From: Crotalaria pallida
Taxonomy: Eukaryota > Streptophyta > Magnoliopsida > Fabales > Fabaceae
NCBI GenBank assembly: GCA_037953625.1
Contig: CM075650.1
Coordinates: forward strand, 127,331,706 to 127,395,705
Length of the DNA stretch: 64,000 nt
Direction: 5' to 3'
Numbering within the stretch: position 1 is the first letter of the stretch; the number at the start of each line of letters is the position of its first letter. Position numbers and translations under genes: made by a program. Positions 10,494 through 23,363 of the stretch are shown here, in pieces. The notes under the pieces were generated by a model. That model did no database searches, was not told the DNA's origin, and saw only the letters and a list, made by a program, of their open reading frames with translations.

Positions 10494-11230
10494 TGTAACA
10501 TCCTATTACAATAAGTTGATTGTGTTGATATATACATGCAAAAAAGGATGCCTCACCCTATTACAATGAAGGTGTCACACCTTCTGTCACTCGGGATGCC
10601 CCTCCCTAACCACTACGGCATACCTTTGAAAAATATGATAAAAATACACTATTGTTGAAGCATTCTTGATAGTGCAGATAATACAAATTGAAGAACTATA
10701 ACAATGGTATATGATGACACTCAAGCTTTTGACACCAATACTATGAAGAAGAAGAAGTTTTTCTGAGTTTTCCAAAAATCGGGATTAGTGTGAGAGAAGA
10801 GAGAATTGATTTTTGAAAGACAATAATGAGTTAATTGAAAAACTGATTTTGGGTAGTTTATAATAAGAATTTCAATTTGGGAAAATAATAAAGTAATCCT
10901 AGTAATAAATACAATTGATTCAGAATTGTTATTTTGAATTTTAGAAATGCAATCGATTACTGCTTTGTTTTAATCAATTATTTTTTTTAAAAAAAGTAAT
11001 CAATTCACCATGAAAAAGTAATCGATTCAAAATTCCATGAATTTTGTATGATGCAACAAAGTGATCAATTTATCTATAGAGTAATTGATTATTTTAGGAG
11101 AAAGTAATTGGTTACACTAACTTCAGTAATCGATTCAAAACTCTCTGGATTTTGTATGATGCAACAAAGCAATCGATTCACACACAAGAATAATCGATTA
11201 CTTCATGTTAATTTCATAAAAACATATTTT
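10494..11230. repeat. LTR-like relic with AATCGATT palindrome cluster
   Basis: Between about 10958 and 11200 the palindrome AATCGATT recurs intact at about five places and as single-step decay variants (AATCAATT, AATTGATT, ATCAATTT) at about five more, spaced 15-50 bp apart. The preceding 400 bp ('actatgaagaagaag', 'cgggatgcccctccc') resemble in style the Sirevirus LTR seen at 37285, with a palindrome array in the equivalent place. I could not find ends or a TSD, so the LTR assignment is an inference. Confidence 0.4.
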
Positions 11231-11989
11231 CACAATCTAGACAGTGAAGATTTTGAATAAAAGTGTTTGTTACATCTTTAAATATTGGATTAAAAATTTT
11301 AAAAAAAATAAAGGATTTCACTTATTACTCTGCATGTCTTGGGATTCTATAGAATTGAGTTTTAGACATACCATGCCTTACATTATTTTCCTAGATAAAT
11401 GCATGAGCTTTCTTTTTCATATAGCTTTGTTTGTTGTCATTGATCCATATGCTTTCTCCTCATTAAAAATTTATTTGTTATTATCAAAACTTCAGATATA
11501 TTGTTTTATAATAAGTATTAATCCTAGGCATCAATCAACAGATAAGGCTATAACATTCAAGAAATCTAACAAAACATTGTAATATCAAGTAGTTATGTGA
11601 GTTATATAGATGACTTTAGTAAATGTAACTTGCATTTACATGGGCAGACATGGTCGGGCTGTTAAAAATTATTGTTTATTCTTATGCTCTAAAATCTTTA
11701 ATTTTTTTTTTATGTTAGACTGTGCCTGAAAAGATGTAGCTTTTGGAATAATTTTAATTTTTTATATTATATTTACCATATATAAATATATATAGTTATT
11801 TTTATAATAAATATATGCAAACATAAATTTACTCCACCTCAAACCCAATTTTAAAATCCTATTATTCATGGTCCAAATAATGAGATATTTTATTCCCTCT
11901 TTTATTAAGATGTCTTAGTTATTGTTTGTTTTTAATGGTATTTATATCAATACATTAGTTTTTATCATTTAGTAATTGCAAAAAATAAA
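11231..11989. other. AT-rich sequence with an uncertain 112-codon frame
   Basis: A plus-strand frame (11244-11582) is open but resembles nothing I recognise, is rich in AT-type codons, and is likely chance. No other feature is supported. Confidence 0.35.
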
Positions 11990-13200
11990 TAAATAAATAA
12001 ATAAAATTCGTCACTAATGTAGAATCCCTTTTGACTTTAATTGCAGTTATTTCAAGTCTTTGAAAAGGATTTACTAATTTGAAGGCATTCAGGGATAAAA
12101 GAAATCATTGAGCAATAGAAGGAAGTGAAAATATCAAAATTTCAGCAGATGAGACACCTAGGTGTCGAAGCGCAATGCAGGTTCAAATCCTAGACTTTCA
12201 GCAAAACAGAAGCCAGGGAGGGAAAAAACACATGCCCACGAGCCAATGTTCACACCCAGCTGGAAAATATCCACGCCCAGGCGTACCTGACTGCACTTTT
12301 TGCGTTTTTCCATTGTCTTTTGGGCTCTTTATCAATAAAAACCCTTAGAGGGTCAACGAAACAGTAAGAGAACATGGGAGAAGGATAGGAACTAAGCTCC
12401 GAAGAAAAAGGGGAAACTTAACCCTAAAGGAAAGGAATTCCGACTTAATGAGGCTTTGGGTCGTGTTCATCTCCATGCCACCATTATCATGGAGTTTGCA
12501 TCTCTAACTTTTTCTTGCTTTCTTTCTATCATCTTGTCTAGCTAAATTCCTTGTCAGGAATATGGTGGAATTGGTTATAATTATGTGATTTGAAATTTGA
12601 TTATAATTGAATTATTTGAATATTAATTGTTTGATTATGTTTTTCATGTTATTCATTTAAGTAACTAATCTATGATTTGGGAATTCAATTCTTCAACTGA
12701 GAAATTATGGATTGAATTAGTCTCTCTAATCAAACGTTATAATTTCAAAACACATAAAAAAAACTTTTGAGAAATTATATAACATCATCGTTCCGCCTTT
12801 CTAATTTTATCAATTTTAAATTTAGGATTGGCTTAAGAGATTGAGGTTTTCTATATTTACAATACAAAGTAAGTGCATTAAGGAATTAAGTTCTAGCTAT
12901 TATCCGGAATCATTGTTAACGTATGAAGAATTATATTCATCCTTGAAGAAAATTATTGTTATTGCAAAGGAAACCATGTCATTATCCCTTTTATCCTTAT
13001 TACAATCTAATTTATTTTTCTATTTGTTTATTTACAATTAAAACTTAAAATCAACTCAAGATATTCCTTAATACAATTTCACAAAGTTTAATCGCGTAAA
13101 GGTGAGAATCGCTAAAATAAATTAATCCTTGTGGCTTCAACATCTATTTATCACAATATTAATTGTGCAGCTATGTATATTTTCCCATATTCCAACACTT
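11990..13200 (+). mobile_element. Degenerate LTR fragment, Ty3/Gypsy-like
   Basis: Several motif types usual for long plant Gypsy LTRs occur in order: a (TAAA)n run (11985-12004), 'gggctctttatcaataaaaaccc' leader-like sequence near 12328, and near 13106-13170 the phrase AATTAATCCTTGTGGCTTC followed by 'aattgtgcagctatgtatat', which corresponds to the 'aatccctgtgg...' segment near LTR 3' ends. Ends and TSD are not recognisable, so this is a decayed piece and the assignment is tentative. Confidence 0.4.
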
Positions 13201-13288
13201 AAAAAAAACAATTTTAATAGGAATCTGTTTATGAAAATGAATTTCATCCTAATTTAATTTTGCAAACTCTCTAGTTTATTGCAACGTC

Positions 13289-16200
13289 CGTAACATCCTC
13301 ACTTTTCTTTTCATTCTTAGTTCTCTATTCATTTCTTTGTTCTCTTTCTTTTCTTTTTCTTCTTCTCTTCCTTTTTCTTTATTTTTTTCCTTTTTCTTTA
13401 TGACTAAGTCCAAACAACATATATTCAATTTCCTTTTCTTTATGACTTAAGTCCAAATAACATATATATCACATTTCCACTTAACAAGACAACATTCACA
13501 CAATTCAAGTTCCAATGGATATTCATTTCACATCTTCATTTTCCTTTTCTTTTCACTTATTTTCCTTTTCTCACGTTGCATTCAAATCCCTCTTACAGTT
13601 TGATAATTTACTACCATCATTGTGCACCTGCACCATAAACTGCGCACCTGCGTCTTACGCTATATAAATATAAATATTTGCGCACCTACGTCTTAGAGCT
13701 GCGCACCTGCGTCTTATACTGTATAAATAGAAATATAAATAGTTGCACACCTGCGTCTTACGCTGTATAAACATCAATATAAATAGCTGCGCACCTGCGT
13801 CTTACGCTGTATAAACATCAATATAAATAGCTGCGCACCGACGTCTTACGCTGTATAAATATAAATAGCTACGCACATGCGTCTTACGCCGTATAAACAT
13901 CAATATAAATAGCTGCGCACCTGCGTTTTACGCTGTACAAATATCAATATAAATAGCTGCGCACCTGCGTCTTACGCTGTGTAAACATCAATATAAATAG
14001 TTGCGCACCTGCGTCTTACGCTCTACAAATATCAATATAAATAGATGTGCATCTGCGTCTTACGCTGTATAAATATAAATAGAAATAGCTGCGCACCTGC
14101 GTCTTACGCTGTATAAAACGTTTGTCCAGCTATGCACACCTGCGTCTTACAATCTTTGGATCACACAGTCCCCTAACCCAGATAACGTCTTACCCGACTA
14201 GCATTACTTTCTTTCTTAACTTTTCAATTACCATTCTTTACTTTTCTATTATACCGATTCAAGAACAATATGTCATCTCACTTACTTCACATAGATAAGC
14301 ACATATTTTTCCCGATATTTTAATTCTTAGTTTATTTCTATGATTCCTCTATCTCACTATTATTTACTCATTCTTCGTACATTATTACTCCATTCAATTT
14401 CACTACCATATTAACTTAATTTGTTTTCTCCTATTATATTACGTCATTCTACTTAACTGTCACAATTACATCCTCTCTCATTCTCTTATTATCTTTTCAC
14501 TAAACTCTTTTACCGACTACCTACTTGTATTGGAAATCTAGTTTATTATTTCGTTTTTATTTCATTAATACTCGACAATTTCTTAACTAAGTCTACTCCG
14601 CACTTACTTAATGTTCTCGCATTTTAACTCCTCTTTTATCTTACTTTCAGTTTAATCATTCCACTCTCCTTGCCTATTGCAATTATTCTTTATTCTTTTC
14701 CTCTCACTTTTTCTTTGGTTTTCCTTAACTAATTTTCCTTGGTTTTATTTTATGATTTTCTACCTTTTCATTCTATATTAACTATTTTAATATTCTAAAT
14801 ACACTCACTCATTCCGAACTTTATTCTACGCACCTACATTTTATTCCCTAAAGGGCGGTTTTCATTAATTATTTTAAATAGATTATTTATATTAGTGAGG
14901 ACTACCCTAAGGTTCATTAACTTATTTCTTGATTATCCTATTCTTAGTCACCACTATAGAATTCTAGAATTTACTTCTCAAGTAAAGGTAATACAGCCCT
15001 TCTTACCTCGAGGCTTTAATAGAACCTGATTTACGGCTTGGCGAGGAGGTCTTGTTTCAGCTTACGACGTTCCGACTTACCCCGACACTAGCAACTTCAG
15101 CGATCCGGCCCGGCTCACGGTCAAATTGGTTTGAACCAAAACTTCACTATCCTACGGTTCAACGCACAACTGAGGGGCTGGTCACGGTACGGTGACGGTC
15201 TTGCGATTCCCCATGCTTTGATTGAAGGAGAATTCGTACCCACCAAAAACTGATTAGAGGCTCCCCTGTTTATGAGGTAGAATCAACATATAGGAAATAA
15301 TGCCCCATCAAGTCATCAATAAAGTGACATAAGAAAACAAATTCAACCAGAAAGGGGATGCCGCCAATTATAGAATTCAATGAAACAGATCTAGACCACC
15401 ACGGAGACAATATCTGATCCTTCATCTCATTGGTTTATTTTTAGTGATAAATACTTACTAAGGATGGGCTACTAGGTTGAACAGGTTCCTGAAATTCATC
15501 AGTATTTCACAGAGACTATTTTCTCTCTTTTTAAATCAGCTTTAACAAGAACAAGGCATCCACTAAGAATTGTCAATATAAAAGAGCAAAACATGGCAAC
15601 AGCTCAGTCAACTATACATACCCTTAGAACATGACTGATCTGGAATGATAAAAATTTATCCTTCAATTCTTTGGCCACATTATACAACGCAGACAAGTTC
15701 TCGTTCTTGACCTTCCATGAACCATCAATGTCTGAAATTGGAAAGTGTTGTGCAAGGGGCAAAGGGGTCTGTTGTGTTAAAGAAAGCAGAGAAGGGCTGA
15801 AGGGTTTGAGCTGTGGGTTGGAGAAAGGGTGGCTGTGTGGCGACGGGAGGAAGCGAAGAAGGGAGAAAGGGATGGGGTCACAAGGGCGAAGCATGAAGAA
15901 GGGTTGGGGGAGACTGTTGACGGCGGCTGTGGCTGGTTCTCGTGGAGGAGGGAAAGACAAAGGGTGCTCACGATGGAGGCGGCACTTGGTGGCTGTGATG
16001 ATGGTGTTCGGTGACGGTGGCGGTGCCGGCAAGTGAGAGAGAAAGGGGCCACGAGAAGGAGGAGAGACGGATCTATGGAGGGGGGGGAAAGGGCCAAGGA
16101 GGTGGCGGCTTTGGTTCGGGCGGCGAGCGGCGGCACGAACGGAGACCGGCGGTGGCTGAAGGTGGGGGTTGTGGAGGAGAGAGGGAGAGAGTGTTGTGAG

Positions 16201-16750
16201 GGAGAAGGAGAATGGGGTTCATCGTGAGAACCTCTAATCGATTAATAAGATGATTAATCGATTAGTCTGGGTGCTCTTTGGTTTTATTTGTTTTCTTTGC
16301 CTTTATGAACGCTGTATTTCTTTGTTACCCGTCGGATCTTGCTCAAATTTGAAAGCAAGTTTCCCTACATAACACCCTTTACATCCAACGGTGGGTTTCG
16401 TGTTTAGAATTGTCAATCTTTTATTTTCAATTTTCTATTCTAACTTATTTAAATCAAAGTAAAGTATAGAAAAATATATTTTTCAAAATAGGGTAATTAC
16501 TTCAAATGAATTTTGTTTCAAATATAATTAAATATTATTTCTTATTTAACATAATGTATTTTATGAAAATACCCAACTCTTAAATGATAAATTCCAGGAA
16601 TCATTTATTTAATTCAATAAACCTTATAATTTATAATGCCAAGGAAACCACATTGTTCAAATTCCGATATTTCATAGTACTTTTGTAATATTAAAAGAGA
16701 CCTTAATTTGTTATTCTTAAACTTTATATTGTTATTAGTATTATTTTCAA

Positions 16751-16793
<43 letters not shown>

Positions 16794-17164
16794 TTAAAAC
16801 TGCTACTATCTATTTTCCTTTATTTATTTATATATTTTAAACAACACGAAGTACTAAGAGTAAAATATAATCATTAACTAATTATATGTATAAAATCATG
16901 AAGTTAAAGATCTTGAAGTTCTTAAAACAAGTTTAATATTAAATATGTCAAAAGGAATTTAAAATATAGAAAGTACATTTTTCAGATAAGATAATTGTTT
17001 TAAACCAAATTACTTTGAAATATATAAATAAGATATACTTTTGTAAATTTCGTAGGATATTTTAAGAAAATGTTCAATTCTTTAATGGTTAATTTTTAAG
17101 GGTTAATCCTTTAATTTAGTAAAACTCGAAATTCATATTACAAACGAAAATTCGGGATGTTACA
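13289..17164 (-). repeat. Left (3') LTR, uninterrupted copy, 3876 bp
   Basis: Serves as the empty-site reference for the right LTR. It contains the 44-bp TATA-containing array (13627-14149), a GC-rich segment around 15750-16200 with many overlapping spurious frames on both strands, two AATCGATT palindromes near 16230-16262, and a (TTA)n microsatellite at about 16755-16793. Its first base has changed from T to C. By eye the two LTRs differ at a few percent of positions, so the insertion is not recent. Confidence 0.85.
13627..14149. repeat. Tandem array, 44-bp unit, about 13 copies
   Basis: The unit is built on CTGCGCACCTGCGTCTTACG followed by CTGTATAAA, CATCAATATAAATAG and short variants. Units are 38-46 bp. 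TATAAATA-like boxes recur once or twice per unit, and ACGTC/GCGTC repeats throughout. The matching array in the right LTR has only about nine units. Confidence 0.85.
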
Positions 17165-17178
17165 ATTCTGCCCCACTT
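17165..17178 (-). promoter_or_regulatory. Polypurine tract next to the left LTR
   Basis: The minus strand reads AAGTGGGGCAGAAT directly before TGTAACATCCC. Its position and purine content fit plus-strand priming and fix the element's orientation as minus. Confidence 0.7.
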
Positions 17179-18968
17179 ATTGGAATTTCGTCCCCGAAAT
17201 TCCGACCAATTCCATAAATGGAGAACCACCCCTTGACGTGATTTTCGACCACACTGTTTATTTCCCCATCAATTCTGTTCTTCTACTTAAGATACTTCGC
17301 AATCCATACTTCTTAGCATCTTCGTGTTCGCCTTTGAACACTGTATGCCTCATTCGCGCTTGACTTTCCTTCTTGTTTCCTTTTATCATCCCCTCATTTC
17401 ATGGTTACTTGGACTAGATTCCCATTGGGTTACTATGTTCTCCCCCACTTGGCATCGACATACCTGGTTGTGTCCATGTCAAATAATAGGCTCGGTCAGT
17501 TCTAAGGATCGACTATCTAACTTCTTGACGGTTCTTCGAGATTGAAGGTGGCACCTGTTGAGGAGCATTGGGTTATATTGAATTTCTACGATTTGGCGAA
17601 TTCTCGTGTCTACTTCTAAGTTCTCCCACTTGATGCCTGAGGCTCGAAAAGAGTGAAGATGTGAAGAAGAAACACGAAGCACTCAAGGAGACGTTTAATG
17701 ATCTTTGCAAGGTGATCAAGGATGTGCTGGGTGACAAGGTCGAGAAAGGTTCATGCTAGTACAGACATCGAGGTTGGCACCTTGACTGGGCACATGTCAA
17801 GCATGAAGACAATGGAAATTATCCCAGAGAATACACTTTCATTAAGGAATCATCAATAGATGTACTTCCTACAGAGCGATGATTGACTTGATCGATCTCG
17901 GTGAGGGTACCTGGTACAGTGGTCCAGCTTTATTCATCGAGGTAACCAAATCGAGTAGACAAAACTAGAACTCCATGAACGTCTGATATTTACCAAAGAC
18001 AAACAAAGGGAAAATCAAGAGTTCACCAACCTTAGTTGGTTGAAACACGAATGCACTTGGTTAGGATCAAAATTGTTGCATCAAATTTGGTTCAGAACCA
18101 CGAAGATCAAAATAAGAAGATGGAGTTTTACTCGCACGAATTGAATCATTACTCACGGTTCAACGGAACACAAATAAAGCCTTGTATGACACTTAGTGGC
18201 CATGGATCGAGGTAGGCCAACACTCTTAGGGGTTTACATCATTTCCAAGTCTAAGGGTCAGGTTAAGCTTACTACCTGCTGGTGCTTAATTGCTAACATC
18301 GTTTAGTCTCAGTGTGGAGACTTTATGGAATTGTCAAGACTTGTTTTGTTTTGTTTGTTGTTGTTGTTGTTTTTTTTTGCGGGTTGCCGTCCAGGAATTG
18401 TGGAAAGGTTTCCAATGAGTTTATGGCTAGCAACATCTGATTTGGTTCTTCATGCAATTTAGAAGGGGTTCCTAAGGCCAGCTTGATTCTCTCCAAGATG
18501 CTGCATGAAGGGTTCGGAAGGTAATGTCCGATTGGCTTCCTTCCTCCTTAAGGTGGTACTTCTTGGGGAAATTTCTATTTCGGATCGGTTTTTGTTTTAG
18601 TTAGGAGCTTCCAATGGCATCGACCATGAATAGGTGCGAATCTATCAATAGCAACATCATTGGAGAGGTTATTGATGATATTATCACTTAACAGATGCAA
18701 GGATTAGAGTGATCAGTTCTGACCTTACATTCCATCAAGCGACAACACCATCGTCGAATTCAATTAAAGTTAAACCTGTGTTCCATGGCTTATCGCTATC
18801 ACTACGCTTCCAAATCTTATCACTTAGTCCCTGTGTTTCCCTGTAAATATAAATATATATGTATGCTATTCATCTGACTTAGACACTTAACTATCTATCG
18901 GTTACTTGCTTGGTGAGTAACCCGAAGGAGTTGTGAGTCCAAACTCCAAGGCCGAGGGAAACTGCTCT
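17179..18968 (-). other. Internal region of the non-autonomous LTR element
   Basis: About 1.8 kb between PPT and PBS with no open gag or pol frame on either strand, apart from the HSP90-like fragment. It is GC-richer than the surroundings, and the 'ggtgagtaacccgaaggag...ctccaaggccgaggg' sequence lies next to the PBS. The element must have been mobilised by proteins from another copy. Confidence 0.6.
17643..17845 (+). pseudogene. HSP90 C-terminal-domain fragment captured in an LTR element
   Basis: Plus-strand translation from 17643 gives an acidic/lysine-rich start (LEKSEDVKKKHEALKET) followed by NDLCKVIKDVLGDKVEK, matching the conserved segment of plant cytosolic HSP90 just before the VVSDR motif. 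After a stop at 17757-17759 and a shift to another frame, 17785-17840 reads TGHMSSMKTMEIIPEN, matching the next conserved HSP90 block (GYMSSKKTMEINPEN-like). About 40 family residues between the two blocks are missing. This is a non-functional fragment, antisense to the retroelement. Recognition rests on memory of the family; a protein search would settle it. Confidence 0.75.
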
Positions 18969-19697
18969 GATACTGTAACACTTAGGTTTAATTACCCTTA
19001 AATTCCCCTTATATTAAAATACGGGCTTGAAAATTCCATTTTATTTTATTAAAATCCACCGTCAAACGGACGGAGTTTCGCTTATTTATCGGACTTTTCC
19101 CAAAATGTTCACCTGATTAACACATTCAATTGCATAACAACAGTAGCCAGCAGGGCTCAAAGTATAGTAATATACATCATATGATTACCCCATGGGCTCA
19201 AACCGCAAGACATCAGTTTTCAAAGTTTTATCATAAACCAAGTATTTGGATCAAGATAAGTATCATAAACTATACCCAAAAATAAAACGCCCCAAGCCTC
19301 ACTCCAAAAATATGAACATCACATATACAACAAAAAGAATATGTGAGGCTAAGGTGAGTGTGCATCTAAAACCCCATAACCCTACTCTCCCTGTGAGGGA
19401 GAGTAATCCTGCTCGGCCGGTCCTGGTGTAAACTCCGACTCAGTACCTGAAAAATGGTAAGGAGGTGAGTATTACACAATAAAATAGGGAAGCAGTTTCT
19501 ATCATGCTATACTGAATCACTAGGCCATACACAAGTAGTAGAATATAGTTCATACTACAAATTAAACACTCCAAAACAAAGACATACACATCCCATATCC
19601 CTCTAATCCATTTCCGATATCACACCACATGATTTCAAATTCTATACATTATTATAATTCGTATTCCATTTCATTCTTTAGGATATTTCTTAACATT

Positions 19698-19945
19698 GTA
19701 CTTCACCTCCACACCGGAAGGTACATCATACCATTGTACTTCACCTCCACACCGGAAGGTACCTCATACAAATTGGCCAGTGGGTACTTCACCTCCACAC
19801 CGGAAGGTACCTCATACCGTTGTACTTCACCTCCACACCGGAAGGTACCTCACACCACTGTACTTCACCTCCACACCGGAAGGTACCTCATACAGTTTGG
19901 CCGGTGGGTACTTCACCTCCACACCGGAAGGTACCTCATACCACC
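19698..19945. repeat. Tandem array of CTTCACCTCCACACCGGAAG units, six copies
   Basis: CTTCACCTCCACACCGGAAG starts at 19701, 19739, 19787, 19825, 19863 and 19911, so the spacing is 38, 48, 38, 38, 48. The longer spacing holds an extra (C/G)AGTGGG or CGGTGGG block after TTGGCC. The array is open in two frames, producing repetitive peptides that are not evidence of a gene. Confidence 0.9.
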
Positions 19946-20944
19946 ACTACGCAATTGTAAATCTTTAAATCTTTGAATTTTGTTTCCAAATTATCTCATT
20001 GGTTTCCAATCTCATGAATTTCATAATTCAATCATACCCTTATATTTTCACTTGCTAAAATTCCTCTTTTTCTTATTCCAAATCATCTTGCTCATTACCA
20101 TTCATAACTTCCAGGTTCCATATTTACCCATGTTCTCCATTTAAATCAATTACCGAAATCACAAATTTCACATAACATCACATACCAATATCAATTCAAT
20201 TATCAGAGTCACATCTGCACATATCATCACATTTCAATATTCTTAAAGGCAAAATCATAGTTTATTAAATTATTGACTATCCTAGGGTTTCCTATCAAAC
20301 TAACAAACATCTCCTAGCACCCAATATACACATAATACAACCTACCCCCTAGATTAGGGTAACACAAACCTCCTTACCTCGAACTCTTAGAGATAAAGAG
20401 ATTTAGATTGCTTCACACTTGAGTTCTTTCCACCAAAGATTAAAAATCAACAAAAGAGTGGGGAGAACCTAAAACAAAAACCATAATGATAAAGGATTGT
20501 CATTTATGCCATAGTTCATGTCAAGATTCAAGGAATTTTAGAGTTTCATGGCTTAGAGTTTAAAAATCACCATGGATGGTAGAGAGAGAAAGGGGAGGAC
20601 GAATTTTAAGAGTGAGGAAGAGGAAACCCAATACTTAATACTTACTTGAAGAGGGGAATCACAAGACTTGTGGATGAAATGGGTGTGGAGACCACTTGCT
20701 CTTGCTTGATATGTGGAGAAAGGAATGGAACCCCAAGAGGGAGAGGAGGGAGTCGAACACAATGGAGGGAGAGGGAAGGAAAAGTGAATGTGAAAGAGAT
20801 AGAGTGAAAGGGAATGTTTTTGTTTTGGTTTGGAAGGAAAATGAGTGGCTATAAATTGAAAACCAAAAAGGGAGATTCCAATTGAGTGGTGGAGAGTGCA
20901 TCACGTGCACTCTCTTTCTTTTCTTTTTTTTCTGTACAGACCCT

Positions 20945-21175
20945 AAAATAATCGATTACCAGGTTAAGGTAATCGATTATTCCTTCAATGCAACAATTTT
21001 AGGGCTTTCCACCAGAAGCCTTGTAATCGATTAAAGCCCTGAAGATAATCGATTATGGCTCAAAATAATCGATTACTTCATATGAGATAATCGATTAGAA
21101 TTGCGGCAACTTCTTATTGTTTTCACCAGGGGCCTTGTAATCGATTACTGACCATCCAAATAATCAATTATTTAG
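20945..21175. repeat. AATCGATTA palindrome cluster in the solo LTR
   Basis: About seven intact AATCGATTA palindromes plus one decayed AATCAATTA occur in 230 bp with irregular 10-60-bp spacers. The phrase 'ccaggggccttgtaatcgatta' is itself duplicated (near 21005 and 21125). Confidence 0.85.
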
Positions 21176-21687
21176 TGGAAAAGTCATATTTTGATGATTT
21201 TTCTATCCCAAAGTCATTTCCATAGGCTTTCTATCAAATCCAACTTGATATTCTACACAAAATCTCTTCCTAAACCTAACAATTCTCATAATAACTTGGA
21301 ATGATTTAACAAATATCATATATTTAAGTTGAGGATGTTACAGATACCATAAATGTAACATCCTCACTTTTCTTTTCATTCTTAGTTCTCTATTCATTTC
21401 TTTGTTCTCTTTCTTTTCTTTTTCTTCTTCTCTTCCGTTTGCTTTATTTTTTCCTTTTTCTTTATGACTAAGTCCAAACAACATATATTCATTTTCCTTT
21501 TCTTTATGACTAAGTCCAAATAACATATATATCACCTTTCCACTTAACAAGACAACATTCACACAATTCAAGTTCCAATGGATATTCATTTCCCATCTTC
21601 ATTTTCCTTTTCTTTTCACTTATTTTCCTTTTCTCACGTTGCATTCAAATCCCTCTTACAGTTTGATAATTTACTACCATCATTGTG

Positions 21688-22050
21688 CACCTGCACCATA
21701 AAACTGCGCACCTGCGTCTTACGCTATATAAATATAAATATTTGCGCACCTGCATCTTACGCTGTATAAACATCAATATAAATAGCTGTGCACCTGCGTC
21801 TTACGCTGTATAAACATCAATATAAATAGTTGCGCACCCGCGTCTTAAGCTGTATAAATATAAATAGCTGCGCACCTGCGTCTTACGCTATATAAACATC
21901 AATAGAAATAGCTGCGCACCTGCGTCTTACGCGGTACAAATATCAATATAAATAGCTGCGCACCTGCATCTTACGCTGTATAAATATAAATAGAAATAGC
22001 TGCGCACCTGCGTCTTACGTTTGTCCAGCTATGAACACCTGCGTCTTACA
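21688..22050. repeat. Tandem array, 44-bp unit, about nine copies (right LTR)
   Basis: Same unit as at 13627-14149, with about four fewer copies. The end unit and flanking sequence are the same, so the difference is internal gain or loss. Confidence 0.85.
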
Positions 22051-23363
22051 AGCTCTAGATCACACAGTCTAGGCGTACAGTCCCCTAACCCAGATAACGT
22101 CTTACCCGACTAGCATAACTTTCTTTCTTAACTTTTCAATTACCATTCTTTACTTTTCTATTATACCAATTCAAAAACAATATGTCATCTCACTTACTTC
22201 ACATAGATAGACACATATTTTCCCTGATATTTTAATTCTTAGTTTATTTCTATGATTCCTCTATCTCACTATTATTTACTCATTCTTCTTACATTATTAC
22301 TCCATTCAATTTCACTACCATATTAACTTAATTTGTTTGCTCCTATTATATTACGTCATTCTACTTAACTGTCACAATTACATCCTCTCTCATTCTCTTA
22401 TTATCTTTTCACTAAACTCTTTTACCGACTACCTACTTGTATTGGAAATCTAGTTTATTATTTCATTTTTATTTCATTAATACTCGACAATTTCTTAACT
22501 AAGTCTACTCCGCACATATTTAATGTTCTCACATTTTAACCCCTCTTTTATCTTACTTTCAGTTTAATCATTCCACTCTCCTCGACTATTGCAATTATTC
22601 TTTATTCTTTTCCTCTCACTTTTTCTTTGGTTTTCCTTAACTAATTTCCCTTGGTTTTATTTTTTGTTTTTCTACCTTTTCATTCTATATTAACTATTTT
22701 AATATTCTAAATACACTCACTCATTCCGAACTTTATTCTACGCACCTACATTTTATTCCCTAAAGGGCAGTTTTCATTAATTATTTTAAATAGATCATTT
22801 ATATTAGTGGGGACTACCCTAAGGTTCATTAACTTATTTCTTGATTATCCTATTCTTAGTCACCACTATAGAATCCTAGAATTTACTTCTCAAGTAAAGG
22901 TAATACAGCCCTTCTTACCTCGGGGCTTTAATAGAACCTGATTTACGGCTTGGCGAGGAGGTCTTGTTTCAGCTTACGACGTTCCGGCTTACCCCGACAC
23001 TAGCAACTTCAGCGATCCGGCCGGCTCACGGTCAAATTGGTTCGAACCAAAACTTCACTATCCTACGGTTCAATGCACAACTGAGGGGCTGGTCACGGTA
23101 CGGTGACAGTCTTGCGATTCCCCATGCTTTGATTGAAGGAGAATTCGTACCCACCAAAAACTGATTAGAGGCTCCCCGGTTTATGAGGTAGAATCAACAT
23201 ATAGGAAATAATGCCCATCAAGTCATCAATAAAGTGACATAAGAAAACAAATTCAACCAGAAAGGGGATGCCGCCAATTTTAGAATTCAATGAAACAGAT
23301 CTAGACCACCACGGAGACAATATTTGATCCTTCATCTCATTGGTTTATTTTTAGTGATAAATA

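Larger units (their letters stand above)
18974..21342. mobile_element. Solo LTR inserted into the primer-binding site
   Basis: The 2369-bp segment begins TGTAACACTTAGG and ends GAGGATGTTACA. It is flanked by the 5-bp TSD GATAC (18969-18973 and 21343-21347). Removing it joins GCTCTGATAC to CATAAA, recreating the intact tRNA-Met-type PBS of the surrounding element; this independently supports the boundaries. It holds no coding sequence, PBS or PPT of its own, so it is a solo LTR (or a tiny non-autonomous element), left by LTR-LTR recombination. It carries a 38/48-bp tandem array and an AATCGATT cluster. Confidence 0.85.

Noticed and set aside
15604..16227. Several overlapping ORFs on both strands in the left LTR (and the matching set at 28792-29251)
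   Set aside because: They sit in GC-rich LTR sequence, overlap one another on both strands, contain no domain, and are disrupted differently in the two LTR copies. They reflect composition.
19629..19976. 115- and 90-codon ORFs with repeated SPPHRKVPHT-like peptides
   Set aside because: Produced by the tandem array; two frames are open at once, so there is no sign of selection for protein.
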